The notes under the pieces were generated by a model, which saw only the letters and a list, made by a program, of their open reading frames with translations, did not search any database and was not told the DNA's origin. From Paludibacteraceae bacterium (GTDB lineage: Bacteria > Bacteroidota > Bacteroidia > Bacteroidales > Paludibacteraceae), in assembly GCA_016937795.1 (NCBI GenBank), contig JAFGVV010000053.1, forward strand, positions 1 to 64,000: 64,000 nucleotides of DNA, read 5' to 3'. Positions 1 through 8,138 of this stretch are shown here, piece by piece; positions within the stretch are counted from its first letter, which is position 1, and every line of letters starts with the position of its first letter. The position numbers and the translations under genes were made by a program.

Positions 1-96
1 CGTCATGGAATATATTCCGCCTATAATCAGGCCAATGGTCATCAGCCCGATAAGTGCCTTATTCTTTATTGAAAAGGATATTATACTGTTTATCAT
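1..96 (-). CDS. CusA/CzcA-type heavy-metal RND efflux pump, N-terminal fragment
   Basis: Only the first 32 codons lie in the window; the gene runs off the left edge. The ATG is at 94-96 and the peptide begins MINSIISFSIKNKALIGLM, followed by a glycine-rich hydrophobic stretch. This is the usual cytoplasmic start and first membrane helix of the inner-membrane pump of heavy-metal RND systems (CusA/CzcA family), which drive Cu(I)/Ag(I) or Zn/Co/Cd out through a periplasmic adaptor and outer-membrane channel using proton flow. It starts 12 bases after the stop of a small membrane ORF and is the last visible gene of an operon headed by a Fur-like regulator and two Cys-containing proteins, which supports a metal-efflux role. 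Metal specificity cannot be read from this fragment. Confidence 0.75.
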   Translation of the reverse strand, partial: MINSIISFSIKNKALIGLMTIGLIIGGIYSMT

Positions 97-107
97 AATT
101 TGTCAAT

Positions 108-239
108 TTATTTTAAATGTATTGTGAAAAAGTGTTGGATTCTGGCAAAGATTCCAATAATGAGAACTAAACAGATAATAGAAATGAAAAACCATTTTAT
201 TACTTGTTTTAGCCGGATTTTATTCTTCTTTTTTCTCAC
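108..239 (-). CDS. small single-span membrane protein (43 aa)
   Basis: A short ORF of 43 codons starts with GTG at 237-239 and ends with TAA at 108-110. The peptide has a very basic N-terminus (VRKKKNKIRLKQ), then a hydrophobic segment of about 18 residues (roughly residues 16-34), then a short polar tail. An in-frame stop just upstream makes the GTG the only reasonable start. It fits tightly between neighbours: 10 bases after the preceding gene's stop and 12 bases before the RND pump start. That packing and the sensible topology suggest a real small membrane component or accessory peptide of the efflux operon. I recognise no family, so the function is inferred from context only. Confidence 0.55.
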   Translation of the reverse strand: MRKKKNKIRLKQVIKWFFISIICLVLIIGIFARIQHFFTIHLK

Positions 240-249
240 AAATTATCAT

Positions 250-717
250 TTATTTTCTTGATTTATAATATTGATTGAATGTTTTTATGTTTTGGAAATA
301 AATAATTTCGGGTTCTCCCCGATTTTTTAATCCTATCAAAGCATCTGCTTTGCAAATTGTATCTCCCGAAAATGAATCCGGGGTAAATGCATCTTCCTGA
401 AAGTGATTAACAAGATGGTCGTAGCATTTCTGGTTGCAGAAAAAGTATGTTTTACCTTTGTATAGAAGCTTTTTGCCTGTATGATTGAGTAGTTTGTTGC
501 CATTCATACAAACAAGTTCGACTGGAACTTCCTTTCCAAATAATGCATATTGACGATAGGCGTATTTTGTATCATTCCAAAAAACGTGGAACACTAAATA
601 TAAAATTATGAAAACGAAAAGTGAGCTAAAGCTAATCAGCAAGGTTCGTTTAAATTTTTTATCTTCAATAATCTGCCTCTCGTGCAATTCCCTTTTTGTT
701 AGTTTCTTTTTACTCAT
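250..717 (-). CDS. membrane-anchored TRASH-like metal-binding protein
   Basis: 155 residues. A charged cytoplasmic N-terminus (about 1-24) is followed by one membrane helix (about 25-47) and a soluble domain. That domain carries Cys70 in VCMNGNKLL, then Cys94 and Cys98 in FFCNQKCY, and Cys122. A lone Cys followed by an aromatic-CxxxC pair is the pattern of TRASH/YHS-type domains, small folds that bind copper or other soft metals. The gene lies between a secreted Cys-rich protein and the CusA-like pump and is probably co-transcribed with them, so it may sense or hand over metal at the outer face of the inner membrane. The family match is by motif only. The metal and partner are not known. Confidence 0.6.
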   Translation of the reverse strand: MSKKKLTKRELHERQIIEDKKFKRTLLISFSSLFVFIILYLVFHVFWNDTKYAYRQYALFGKEVPVELVCMNGNKLLNHTGKKLLYKGKTYFFCNQKCYDHLVNHFQEDAFTPDSFSGDTICKADALIGLKNRGEPEIIYFQNIKTFNQYYKSRK

Positions 718-856
718 TTTGAGTCGAATTTAAAACGTGAACAAAAACCTGATATTTCTATCAGAGAAAAATTAAGCTAAGACATGAGCCCATCTAAAGG
801 CAGGTTAGTGTTAAAGATATTGTTTTGTTAAATAATATCTTTAATTGGGTAAGGGA

Positions 857-1174
857 TTATGATTTAGGAGGAATGTAAAAATCGAATAAATCGAGACTAT
901 GAAAACTTGTGGAATGTTCAATATAACGAATTGTCAACTCCGCAACCCCAGGCGAAGTCGGTATAGCAGACACAATGAAATTTGTTTGGCAACACTGACA
1001 AGTACAAAAAGGAGAACAATGGTCGGCCTCGTTTTCGTGGTTTTCGTGGTTTGAGGCTTGGGAAATTTCTGAATTATGTATAGCATTAGCTTTATGCTCA
1101 TCAATGCAAGGATTTACAGTGAGCATTAAAATAATAACGGATACTATATAGGCAAAAATCTTCATTTGTATCAT
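857..1174 (-). CDS. small secreted Cys/His-rich protein, DUF6660-like
   Basis: 105 residues. Residues 1-22 form a signal peptide (the start may be Met4), followed by Cys23, a His-rich stretch (HENHENEADH, about 43-52) and a tight cysteine cluster CSPFCTCQCC at 53-62. The C-terminal third is short and ends at PPKS. Small exported proteins with this central CTPFCxCxCC-type cluster are common next to Cus/Czc-type efflux genes in Bacteroidota (the DUF6660 type). Seen here: export signal, likely soft-metal ligands and position immediately downstream of a Fur-family regulator and its putative operator. Inferred: a periplasmic or surface metal-binding peptide induced along with the RND pump. The following gene starts 139 bases further on. 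Confidence 0.65.
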   Translation of the reverse strand: MIQMKIFAYIVSVIILMLTVNPCIDEHKANAIHNSEISQASNHENHENEADHCSPFCTCQCCQTNFIVSAIPTSPGVAELTIRYIEHSTSFHSLDLFDFYIPPKS

Positions 1175-1202
1175 TTAACGGCAAAGATAATAAAAAAGTT
1201 TA

Positions 1203-1217
1203 TGCAACTGAGTTGCA
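1203..1217. promoter_or_regulatory. candidate metalloregulator operator (15-bp palindrome)
   Basis: TGCAACTGAGTTGCA is a perfect inverted repeat around a central G, lying in the 45-base gap between the Fur-like gene and the DUF6660-like gene, 29 bases upstream of the latter's start. Fur/Zur-family dimers bind short palindromes of this size, so it probably controls the efflux genes downstream. Binding is inferred. Confidence 0.5.
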
Positions 1218-1219
1218 AA

Positions 1220-1630
1220 CTATTCGTTGCAGTTAGAACAAACTCCTTTGACAACCATATTTATATTTTCTATACTAAAATTAACAGGAAGATTGATTGA
1301 AGGAATAGGGATGTCACTCAGACAAAATGTATGTTGACATTTTATACAAAAAAAGTGTACGTGCAAATCTTCCGGGTGGCATTGGCATGATTCTTTACAT
1401 AGAGCATATTTAACGGCGCCAGTTCCGTCGTCTATGCTATGAATCAGCTTGTTTTCCTCGAATGTTTTGAGAGTGCGGTACAAAGTGACTTTATCCGATT
1501 TATGAAACTTTTGTTCCAAATCAGACAAACTAATTGCTGCCGTTTGTTCTGTCAGAATATCCAAGACCAATTCGCGCATGGCAGTTGGTTTTATATTTCT
1601 ACTTGTCAGTTTGTCGTCTGTATCTTTCAT
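1220..1630 (-). CDS. Fur-family transcriptional regulator
   Basis: 136 residues, the normal length for Fur/Zur/PerR proteins. An N-terminal winged helix includes the recognition segment VTLYRTLKTFEE (about 48-59), diagnostic of the family. The dimerisation half carries HVHFFC (about 90-95) and two zinc-type CxxC pairs, Cys95-Cys98 and Cys131-Cys134, plus Cys103. These proteins bind a metal ion and repress or release DNA palindromes. The extra cysteine and the cluster SCQCH at 81-85 would suit a zinc or soft-metal sensor. It is the first gene of the leftward metal operon, with a palindrome just downstream of its own stop and before the next gene. Iron, zinc or copper response cannot be decided from sequence. 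Confidence 0.9.
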   Translation of the reverse strand: MKDTDDKLTSRNIKPTAMRELVLDILTEQTAAISLSDLEQKFHKSDKVTLYRTLKTFEENKLIHSIDDGTGAVKYALCKESCQCHPEDLHVHFFCIKCQHTFCLSDIPIPSINLPVNFSIENINMVVKGVCSNCNE

Positions 1631-1677
1631 GGGTAATTGTATAATGTTTACTCCAGTTTATAGGCTGTATTTGAAAA

Positions 1678-1685
1678 CAAATGTA
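1678..1685 (-). promoter_or_regulatory. -7 promoter element of the Fur-like gene
   Basis: On the minus strand this reads TACATTTG, a match to the Bacteroidota -7 box TAnnTTTG. It lies 48 bases upstream of the regulator's ATG, with a TTTC about 21 bases further upstream that could serve as the -33 element. Confidence 0.45.
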
Positions 1686-1963
1686 CTAATTGTTTCGGTA
1701 AAATCCGAAAAAAGAATGATATTGCGAATTAGTTACTGCAATATAATGATTAAAACAGATTTCTATATTGCAAGTATTTAGATTTCTTCTAATGCCAATC
1801 CATTTATTAAAACCAATAAAGCCTTGTTTTTTTCAATCATAGACTGTAATGCCGGACTGAAAAAACTTTGGATTCTAGGAAAGACCTCAGCCCCGATTCC
1901 TCAGCTTGCGGAAATTGGGGAAATTGGGGTATCTGGATATTTTGAGTATCTCCTTTTTCCTCT

Positions 1964-2002
1964 AAATCCCCAGAATCCTCACTTATGAGGGAATGGGGAT
2001 TT
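1964..2002. terminator. hairpin downstream of the Argonaute gene
   Basis: AAATCCCCA at 1964-1972 pairs exactly with TGGGGATTT at 1994-2002, and CTCA/TGAG extends the inner stem. It begins 6 bases beyond the Argonaute stop. No clear U-tract follows on the minus strand, so it may be a terminator, an mRNA-stabilising structure or an element end. Confidence 0.4.
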
Positions 2003-2008
2003 CAATTT

Positions 2009-4219
2009 TTATAAAAACCACAAATTATTAGTATCAATGTTATCAGTATTGCTGAAATACGGTAGTATTTGAGCAATCATTTCCGGGTATTTGATTGTAA
2101 CCGGTAGGTTTTGTTGTTTTACTGATTTCCAATATATCCGACTAAATTGATACACTTGGTCAATTAATTCAGTTACAATTTTTGTGTCAATTGGCTGTGT
2201 TGTGTCGGTTGGACATTCGATTTTGATTTTTACAGGGAACGGATAACCATCCATGAAATTATGAACAGCATTTTCGTATCTGGTATTATTGCAAAGCAAA
2301 TATGTTTTATTACCCAAATTTATGTACCTGCCACTATAAGGGAGCAAGTCTTTGTTTTTGCCATCGAAAACTAAGAAGTCTTCCGACTCTGTTTTGTTGA
2401 CGGTAACAACATAAACAGGAATGTCGAGACCAAGATTATTCAACTTGTTTTCGATATGTGGAAACTCATGTATTAGGCTCATTTCCTTATAATAGTGAAT
2501 AATCAAACGCTCCGGCTTATCATTTATTCTTGTGAAGTTTTTAATAGCGTTTTCAACAGAGCCAGCAAGTTCTTTCAATTGGTCGCGTTGAAAGTATTCA
2601 AAGGCATTAAAAGAGCCTGTATTATCAAACGAAAAAGCTGAACCAATATAATTGGTATTGTTTTCTATGTTTTTAAATGCTCCAATACCAACAACCAATT
2701 CATTTTGAACTGGGGCATTCAAACGCCAAGGTGTTCCTCCAAGTTTGGCGTTAATTGCAATAGCAATATTTTGCAGCGTGTAAGAAAAATTTTTCTTAGG
2801 ATTACCATTTTTATCGACACCTTCATCTTCCTTCAATACGCGAAGCATTTTGTCAGTTTCAATACATTGCGAAACGATATTGTTAACTAAGAGTTTTTCC
2901 TTTACTTTATAATATATTTTGTGAGCTTCTTTGTCGGCTGAATGTTTACTAATGGGAGTTAGGTATATTGCAATAAGTTCTCTGTCCTCTCTTTCTTCCT
3001 GGAGCATTTTTTCTATCTCAGGAATAGGGTCATTGGGGTTTTCTAACTGGACATGGAATTTTGAAGGAGCATGAGTAACTTCTTTGCCTGTATATTTTTT
3101 CAAGCCCTTAAAGAAATCTTTGTAGCCATCTTTCAGATAGCCTAACAACAAACGAGCTTGGTCTACATCTGCTTTAGGAAAGATAAATAATAGCTGTATA
3201 TTGGAGGGTTTAGCCTGTGCAAAAGGGCCATTATTAACCCCTGCTTGCGGGTTTACATTGATTCTTTTGTCCCCAAATATCAATTCCTTACTTTTATCTT
3301 TCGTGTTTCCGATTTGCAATTTATTTGCATAACTGAAACCATCTTTCGATATAGGAATAATGCTACGAAACTCATCGTTATCGAGATATCTTTTAAAGAA
3401 CTGATTTATTTTATTGTAGTATTTTAAATATCGGTTCTTAGGGCGAATGTAAACATATTGACTCTCTGAATCATCATTGCTTTCTTCTTCGTTTATTCCC
3501 AGATAATTTGCCAACTTATTGTTCATAATCGGGAAGGAATTTTCTGTGTCATATTCTTTAACTTTATCTTCTAAGAATACATGCCTGTCGATTCTGAATT
3601 TTGTATATGAATGGCCATCCACTTTTTCTACCAATTGTTTAAATAAAACTCGATTAATTAATCCAATAGAAGGAGCTGGCTTTAATGAAATTGTAAAGGG
3701 GTCGTTATCTGTTTTCAGAAAATCAGTGATTGAAGATTTCAAAATCAAACCACCACGGTCATAAGACAATACAATTTGAGCGCGTTTATTAAAATGGTCG
3801 AAATCAAACTTCAATGTGAAACGGTCATATCTATCGCAATCTTTACGACGATTGTCAGTATTACATAGTATCCAAACCTGATTATCTTTTGTAATTCTGT
3901 TTGGTTCTACAATTAAATTTTGGCATACAAGGAAATAGTTTAATTTCCTGTTGTAATGTCTTTTTACAAGGTTATAATTTTCCGGTGCTGCGAAGTCAAT
4001 ACCGAGTGGTAGAAGATATGCAACATTTCTATCAAATGAAGTGTAAATTGTATCACTATTCTTTATATCGGGAAAAATATCTTTGATATTTATCGGAAAC
4101 AGTTGGTGACTTAATTTTGTAAGCGAAACATCTTTTCTATCTTCTTTGGAGAAATAGAAGATTTTGGGTTCCTTGGGGAACTCAAATGCAAGGGTATTAA
4201 GAAACAGTGATTCTTCCAT
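2009..4219 (-). CDS. long prokaryotic Argonaute with inactive PIWI domain
   Basis: 736 residues from the ATG at 4217-4219. A TTG 18 codons upstream is open but overlaps a TATATTTG promoter box, so I reject it. Order: N-terminal/PAZ-like half (about 1-380), MID (about 390-500) with YYKVKEK, SQCI and a lysine in NAKLGG fitting the guide 5'-end pocket, then PIWI (about 490-736) introduced by KLGGTPWRL. The DEDX catalytic residues are missing: the first Asp is Gly (VVGIG), the usual HRDG region reads IIHYYK, and the last position lies in IKYPEM. This matches catalytically dead long-B pAgos, which use a guide to recognise invader nucleic acid and trigger a separate effector. It starts 138 bases after the endonuclease gene, in the same direction, apparently with its own promoter. 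The effector is not obvious. Confidence 0.9.
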   Translation of the reverse strand: MEESLFLNTLAFEFPKEPKIFYFSKEDRKDVSLTKLSHQLFPINIKDIFPDIKNSDTIYTSFDRNVAYLLPLGIDFAAPENYNLVKRHYNRKLNYFLVCQNLIVEPNRITKDNQVWILCNTDNRRKDCDRYDRFTLKFDFDHFNKRAQIVLSYDRGGLILKSSITDFLKTDNDPFTISLKPAPSIGLINRVLFKQLVEKVDGHSYTKFRIDRHVFLEDKVKEYDTENSFPIMNNKLANYLGINEEESNDDSESQYVYIRPKNRYLKYYNKINQFFKRYLDNDEFRSIIPISKDGFSYANKLQIGNTKDKSKELIFGDKRINVNPQAGVNNGPFAQAKPSNIQLLFIFPKADVDQARLLLGYLKDGYKDFFKGLKKYTGKEVTHAPSKFHVQLENPNDPIPEIEKMLQEEREDRELIAIYLTPISKHSADKEAHKIYYKVKEKLLVNNIVSQCIETDKMLRVLKEDEGVDKNGNPKKNFSYTLQNIAIAINAKLGGTPWRLNAPVQNELVVGIGAFKNIENNTNYIGSAFSFDNTGSFNAFEYFQRDQLKELAGSVENAIKNFTRINDKPERLIIHYYKEMSLIHEFPHIENKLNNLGLDIPVYVVTVNKTESEDFLVFDGKNKDLLPYSGRYINLGNKTYLLCNNTRYENAVHNFMDGYPFPVKIKIECPTDTTQPIDTKIVTELIDQVYQFSRIYWKSVKQQNLPVTIKYPEMIAQILPYFSNTDNIDTNNLWFL

Positions 4220-4270
4220 AAGGGCGTTACATTTATGTGTGAGTAGTATTTGATTCTGGTGTGAGAGGTA

Positions 4271-4278
4271 CAAATATA
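4271..4278 (-). promoter_or_regulatory. -7 promoter element before the Argonaute gene
   Basis: The minus strand reads TATATTTG, a good TAnnTTTG match. Transcription from it would begin near 4264 and give a leader of about 45 bases before the ATG at 4219. No good TTTG lies at the usual -33 distance. Confidence 0.4.
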
Positions 4279-4357
4279 AATAAAAACTATCAAAAAAAAT
4301 AACATATCTAAACTTGAATTTTAGGAGACTATTATATTTGTATGAACCGAAATAATT

Positions 4358-6094
4358 TTATCCGGCAATCAATCTTTTTTTCCAAACATCAACTTCGTTA
4401 GATATTGAGTTTTTCCATTGAGGTGCTCTAACATTTCTAAATGCCAAGCACCGATCAATAAGTGTTTGAAAGTCGGAATTCTTATATTTTTTACTTTTCA
4501 AGATTTCAAAAGCATTAATAAAATCGGATAGTTTCATTGGAACAATATTGATAAATTCTTCCACGTCCTCATTATACCAAACTCCAATACGAAATGTTTC
4601 TGCAACGTTATTATCTACCGAAGGAGCTATAAACAAGCAATATACATCTTTATCTGGGTACATATCCTTATATTGAACAGTATGCCTCCTTACAGGTTCA
4701 CTTTCAACTGCCATCTGTCTATGTGATGTAGTTAAAGTAACTTCAACAACAAGTATAAAACTCTTAAATTCGAAAAGAAGATCTGAACCACCCCCTGGAG
4801 CTGTATTTCTGGGATAAAAATCTTGATCAATCGGAAACCTCCTTGTTGTATGAATTGGAGAAACAATATCATCTATAGCAAGAAAACTTCTCCAAACTGC
4901 CCATTCTAAATATGCAGGCTTATCATCAATTTCGGGAGGATTACTTACAACTTCTCCATTTAGTACTCTTAGATATTTGAGAATTTCATTAATTGACTCT
5001 TCACTTTGTTGATCATTAGCAAAATCTACTTCTCTTTCCCAATTATTATATTCAATCAATCTAAATCTAACACTAACAATTTCAGTAATATCTGATTCTT
5101 CGTTAATTTTATTTGCCTCTACGAGTAAAGGATTTCTTTTATCTCTGATACCAACTTTAAGAAGTTCTATTTCATGTAGTGAAAAAATCCTATTATCAGT
5201 AGGAATTTTAAACGAGTTTTTGTAAAATGTTTCGAAATATTCAGTAGAATTGAGAGAGAATGAAAAAGTAGGCTCTGTTTTCAAAAGCTCATTAACGAAA
5301 TCAATTTTATTTGTACGGATAACTAATGATTGTCCAATTCGAGAAAATAACCCAGATAATGAAAAATATCTGAATGTAGTGTCAGAATAATCACCTACAA
5401 CAGAGTCTGCGTTAATGCCAATTTCAGCATGAAGTTTTTGTTTGTATTCATTTCTCAAATTTCGGACTTGTAAAGGAGTTTTGCATTCAGCGAGTCTTTT
5501 CCGATACAATAGAATTTCTTCTACAATTTGGTGGGGTAATTCTGGAGTGTGGTCCCTGAATTTTTGTAGGAACAAACCCGTTTCAAACTTATTAATACCT
5601 TCTTTGCCCATTTCTTGAAATATTTTTAGTACTTGAAGTAACAGAATGAATGGTTTCATTTTACCTTCTGGATATCCACCTTCAAGTGAATTGGGTAACT
5701 CAAGACAAGCAAATTGCCTTGTGTAAATTTCGTCAATCTCTGGAATAGATTTGGCTTCAATTAGTTTTCTGCCTGCTGGAGTCAATTCAAAGGGCTTAGT
5801 AATTGAAGGTATATTGATATTCTGAAAATAATTAGTGATATTTATTTCATATCTATCATAGGAAATGAACCCGAGCTGATAAAAGGCAGCTCTCCATTTA
5901 CGACCCGCCCAGTCAGAAGGCTCTCCGTCATACTCTAAAATTTCCCGCTCTTTTAATTTCGCATGAAGACGTGCTTCAACTTCTGAACCCTTTGCGTTAC
6001 CCGAAAATCCTTCTTCTACAAAAACTCTTAAAGCATTTTCAACTCTCTTTGGATTCCTTACAGTGGTGTTACCAATATTCCAAACTTTAGGCAT
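4358..6094 (-). CDS. AlwI-family type II restriction endonuclease
   Basis: 578 residues. The N-terminal half is helical with short polar loops. The C-terminal part holds the conserved block of the AlwI/PleI/MlyI/BstNBI family: AYLEWAVWRSFLAI (about 394-407), TRRFPIDQD, PGGGSDLLFEF (Asp about 438) and ILVVEVTLTTS (Glu about 451), then SEPVRRH. Asp438 and Glu451 with Glu397 are the likely PD-(D/E)xK-type metal site. Family members cut a few bases outside asymmetric sites such as GGATC or GAGTC. It starts 10 bases after one methyltransferase and shares direction with two of them, as expected for an asymmetric-site restriction-modification set. The Argonaute gene follows. It could also act as an Argonaute effector, but the methyltransferases favour ordinary restriction. 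Confidence 0.85.
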   Translation of the reverse strand: MPKVWNIGNTTVRNPKRVENALRVFVEEGFSGNAKGSEVEARLHAKLKEREILEYDGEPSDWAGRKWRAAFYQLGFISYDRYEINITNYFQNINIPSITKPFELTPAGRKLIEAKSIPEIDEIYTRQFACLELPNSLEGGYPEGKMKPFILLLQVLKIFQEMGKEGINKFETGLFLQKFRDHTPELPHQIVEEILLYRKRLAECKTPLQVRNLRNEYKQKLHAEIGINADSVVGDYSDTTFRYFSLSGLFSRIGQSLVIRTNKIDFVNELLKTEPTFSFSLNSTEYFETFYKNSFKIPTDNRIFSLHEIELLKVGIRDKRNPLLVEANKINEESDITEIVSVRFRLIEYNNWEREVDFANDQQSEESINEILKYLRVLNGEVVSNPPEIDDKPAYLEWAVWRSFLAIDDIVSPIHTTRRFPIDQDFYPRNTAPGGGSDLLFEFKSFILVVEVTLTTSHRQMAVESEPVRRHTVQYKDMYPDKDVYCLFIAPSVDNNVAETFRIGVWYNEDVEEFINIVPMKLSDFINAFEILKSKKYKNSDFQTLIDRCLAFRNVRAPQWKNSISNEVDVWKKRLIAG

Positions 6095-6104
6095 TTGATT
6101 AAAT

Positions 6105-7157
6105 TTAGCTTGCTATAAATAAATATTCCTTTACTCTGTTTGCTGTATTTCCTTTCTTATGATTCTGATTCCCGAAAGAATACAAATGATCAATCTCATG
6201 TACAACAACATTAGCTTTGTACTTTGATAAAATATCATATAATTCCTCTTTTGTTGGTTTTGAATTAGAGCTATACGAAATAGCTATTATTGAATCACTG
6301 AATTTTTTGATAATAGTTTCAAAAGCTATATAAGTTTCATTTTTATTTGAAAAGGGGGAATTATAGCTTTTGAATTTTTTTGTTATCGTATTTTCTTGTA
6401 TTTCTAAACCAACCCAATTTTTCACAAGACCTTCAACAAAATGATATCTTCTAACGTAATCGTTATCTGAATTGGGTGTAAAATATGGAGGGTCTAAATA
6501 AACAATATCAGCTTTTACATTGCAGTCTTCGATTCTGTTATTTAACGATTTGCAATCTAAATCATTATCAAATACAGCTTTATTAAAAAGGTCAACATTT
6601 AGCAAAAAATGATCTTTTAATGTCAACATTATATCCTGTCTGCCATCATTGTATTTTTTACCAATATAAGTAAATATACCTCTTGGTCTCTTTTTCATAC
6701 ATGATCGAACTAATGAAGATAGGGCAATAGCTTCTTTATAGGGGTCTTTAAGTAATGTTATATTATATCTCACTTTATCAAGAAAAGCATTATCCTCATC
6801 TGAGAAATAAAGTCCCTTAAATTTTGTAGAAATAAAATCTTGACTGTTAGAATTCTCAAGAAGAAATTTCACGTCCTCTTTTTCTAATTGGATTTTTCTG
6901 TTTTCAATAATAGCTTTAGAAGTTATTGCACTCATCGAAAGGAAATCATTTGTGATAATATGTTTGCCCTTAGATTTAAAAAAATAACCAACTACATTAC
7001 TTCCTGCAAATGCATCAAAAAAAGTATCAAAATTATATTGAAGTAGAATTTCTCCAATTTCATTGACAATCTTATTTTTACTGCCCATGTATCGTGAACC
7101 AGGAAACAATTTGAATTGATCTATTGGTATTTCTTCTTTAAAATTTATTTCATTCAT
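6105..7157 (-). CDS. D12-class DNA N6-adenine methyltransferase
   Basis: 350 residues from the ATG at 7157; a TTG three codons upstream is less likely. Motif I, which binds S-adenosylmethionine, is FDAFAGSNVVGYFF (about 48-61), preceded by the SRYMGSKNK segment that marks D12 enzymes. Motif IV is DIVYLDPPYF (about 220-229), the catalytic DPPY of N6-adenine methylases. The start codon overlaps the stop of the upstream methyltransferase in an ATGAATGA arrangement, so translation is probably coupled. It is followed after 10 bases by the AlwI-family endonuclease. Two separate methyltransferases are the usual solution when the two strands of an asymmetric site differ, so this one probably protects one strand. 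The target base context is not predictable. Confidence 0.88.
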   Translation of the reverse strand: MNEINFKEEIPIDQFKLFPGSRYMGSKNKIVNEIGEILLQYNFDTFFDAFAGSNVVGYFFKSKGKHIITNDFLSMSAITSKAIIENRKIQLEKEDVKFLLENSNSQDFISTKFKGLYFSDEDNAFLDKVRYNITLLKDPYKEAIALSSLVRSCMKKRPRGIFTYIGKKYNDGRQDIMLTLKDHFLLNVDLFNKAVFDNDLDCKSLNNRIEDCNVKADIVYLDPPYFTPNSDNDYVRRYHFVEGLVKNWVGLEIQENTITKKFKSYNSPFSNKNETYIAFETIIKKFSDSIIAISYSSNSKPTKEELYDILSKYKANVVVHEIDHLYSFGNQNHKKGNTANRVKEYLFIAS

Positions 7158-8019
7158 TCTTGCCAATTACAATTATATCCTTGCCATTCCTAGTGTTTGA
7201 ATTGCTACTAATCATGCGTTTAGTTTCAATTATTCTAATCTCAAAATCTTTATATAAATCAAGTATAAATGGGTGATATGAGTTTGTTAACAATACATTG
7301 CACCCAAGATTTACTAATCGCTTAAATTCATCATTCAATTTTTTTTGATCTTCATCATAAAAAAATTCTTTAGTATATCGCTTAAAATCCGAGTTTGGGC
7401 TTATTGGGTGATACGGTGGATCTAAAAAAATGAAATCATTAGGTTCAGAGTAATTTTGAAGAACTTTAAGATAATCTGAATGAAGTATTGTGGTATTTTG
7501 AAGAAATTCATTTGCATCTCTTAAAAGTGATTCTTGTAAAAAATTCCCACTCCCTTTACCATAAGGGACATTAAATAGTCCTTTTTTATTTACCCTATAA
7601 AGTCCATTAAAACAAGTTTTATTGAGGTAGATTAATCGTGCAGCTCTATAAACATTTTCCAACTCAATAGGATTTAATGCTCGGATTCTGTAAAAAAAAT
7701 CTTCTGTATGTTCAAAAGTCTTTAATAATGAAATTACTTCTTCGACGTTATTTTTAATTTCATTATAAGTTATGATAAGTTCTTCATTAGCATCGGATAT
7801 TAATGAAATACTTGGATTTAAGTTGAAAAACATTGCACCTCCACCAATAAATGGTTCTATATATTTATTGTAATATAGAGGTGTGCATTTGTTAAGTTCT
7901 GTTAGCAATTGTGTCTTTCCACCTGCCCATTTTAAAAAGGGTTTTATGCCAACATAGTTGGGGAAAAGACCTAATGGCTCTTCAACAGTAATATTTATTG
8001 GGTCTTTTTCTTGATACAT
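7150..8019 (-). CDS. Dam-family DNA N6-adenine methyltransferase
   Basis: 289 residues from the ATG at 8019; a TTG five codons earlier is rejected. Features in order: PFLKWAGGKTQLL near residue 28 (motif X), EPFIGGGAMFFNL (motif I, about 54-66), NKTCFNGLYRVN (target-recognition side), FIFLDPPYHP (motif IV) and SNTRNGKDI near the C-terminus. This is the architecture of Dam, DpnM and related D12 enzymes that methylate adenine in GATC-like sites. It is the first gene of the restriction-modification run, overlapping the second methyltransferase by 8 bases. If the endonuclease recognises GGATC like AlwI, GATC methylation by this enzyme would block it, but specificity is inference. Confidence 0.9.
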   Translation of the reverse strand: MYQEKDPINITVEEPLGLFPNYVGIKPFLKWAGGKTQLLTELNKCTPLYYNKYIEPFIGGGAMFFNLNPSISLISDANEELIITYNEIKNNVEEVISLLKTFEHTEDFFYRIRALNPIELENVYRAARLIYLNKTCFNGLYRVNKKGLFNVPYGKGSGNFLQESLLRDANEFLQNTTILHSDYLKVLQNYSEPNDFIFLDPPYHPISPNSDFKRYTKEFFYDEDQKKLNDEFKRLVNLGCNVLLTNSYHPFILDLYKDFEIRIIETKRMISSNSNTRNGKDIIVIGKNE

Positions 8020-8138
8020 AATCAGTTTTTTCAATAGAGTAATCTTTTAAATATCAATTATATAAAAATTTAATTTTGTATATTGATAATCAATTGCAAT
8101 CTGAATAAGTAAATTTTTTAGAATATTCTATCTATTTG

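Larger units (their letters stand above)
1631..2008. other. gap between metal operon and island cargo
   Basis: 378 bases without a convincing gene. It holds the promoter of the Fur-like gene at the left and a long hairpin at the right. In the minus strand an open stretch ends at the TAA at 1778-1780 and reads as about 40 residues ending LINGLALEEI with no sensible start; this may be the tail of a lost gene. The left end of the integrated island could lie here, but I found no direct repeat matching the integrase side. Confidence 0.4.

Noticed and set aside
1778..1900. Open stretch on the minus strand ending LINGLALEEI
   Set aside because: No start codon or recognised family; at most a remnant of a lost gene.
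4220..4273. Upstream TTG start for the Argonaute
   Set aside because: It overlaps a TATATTTG promoter box and adds 18 residues of no family character; the ATG at 4219 is preferred.
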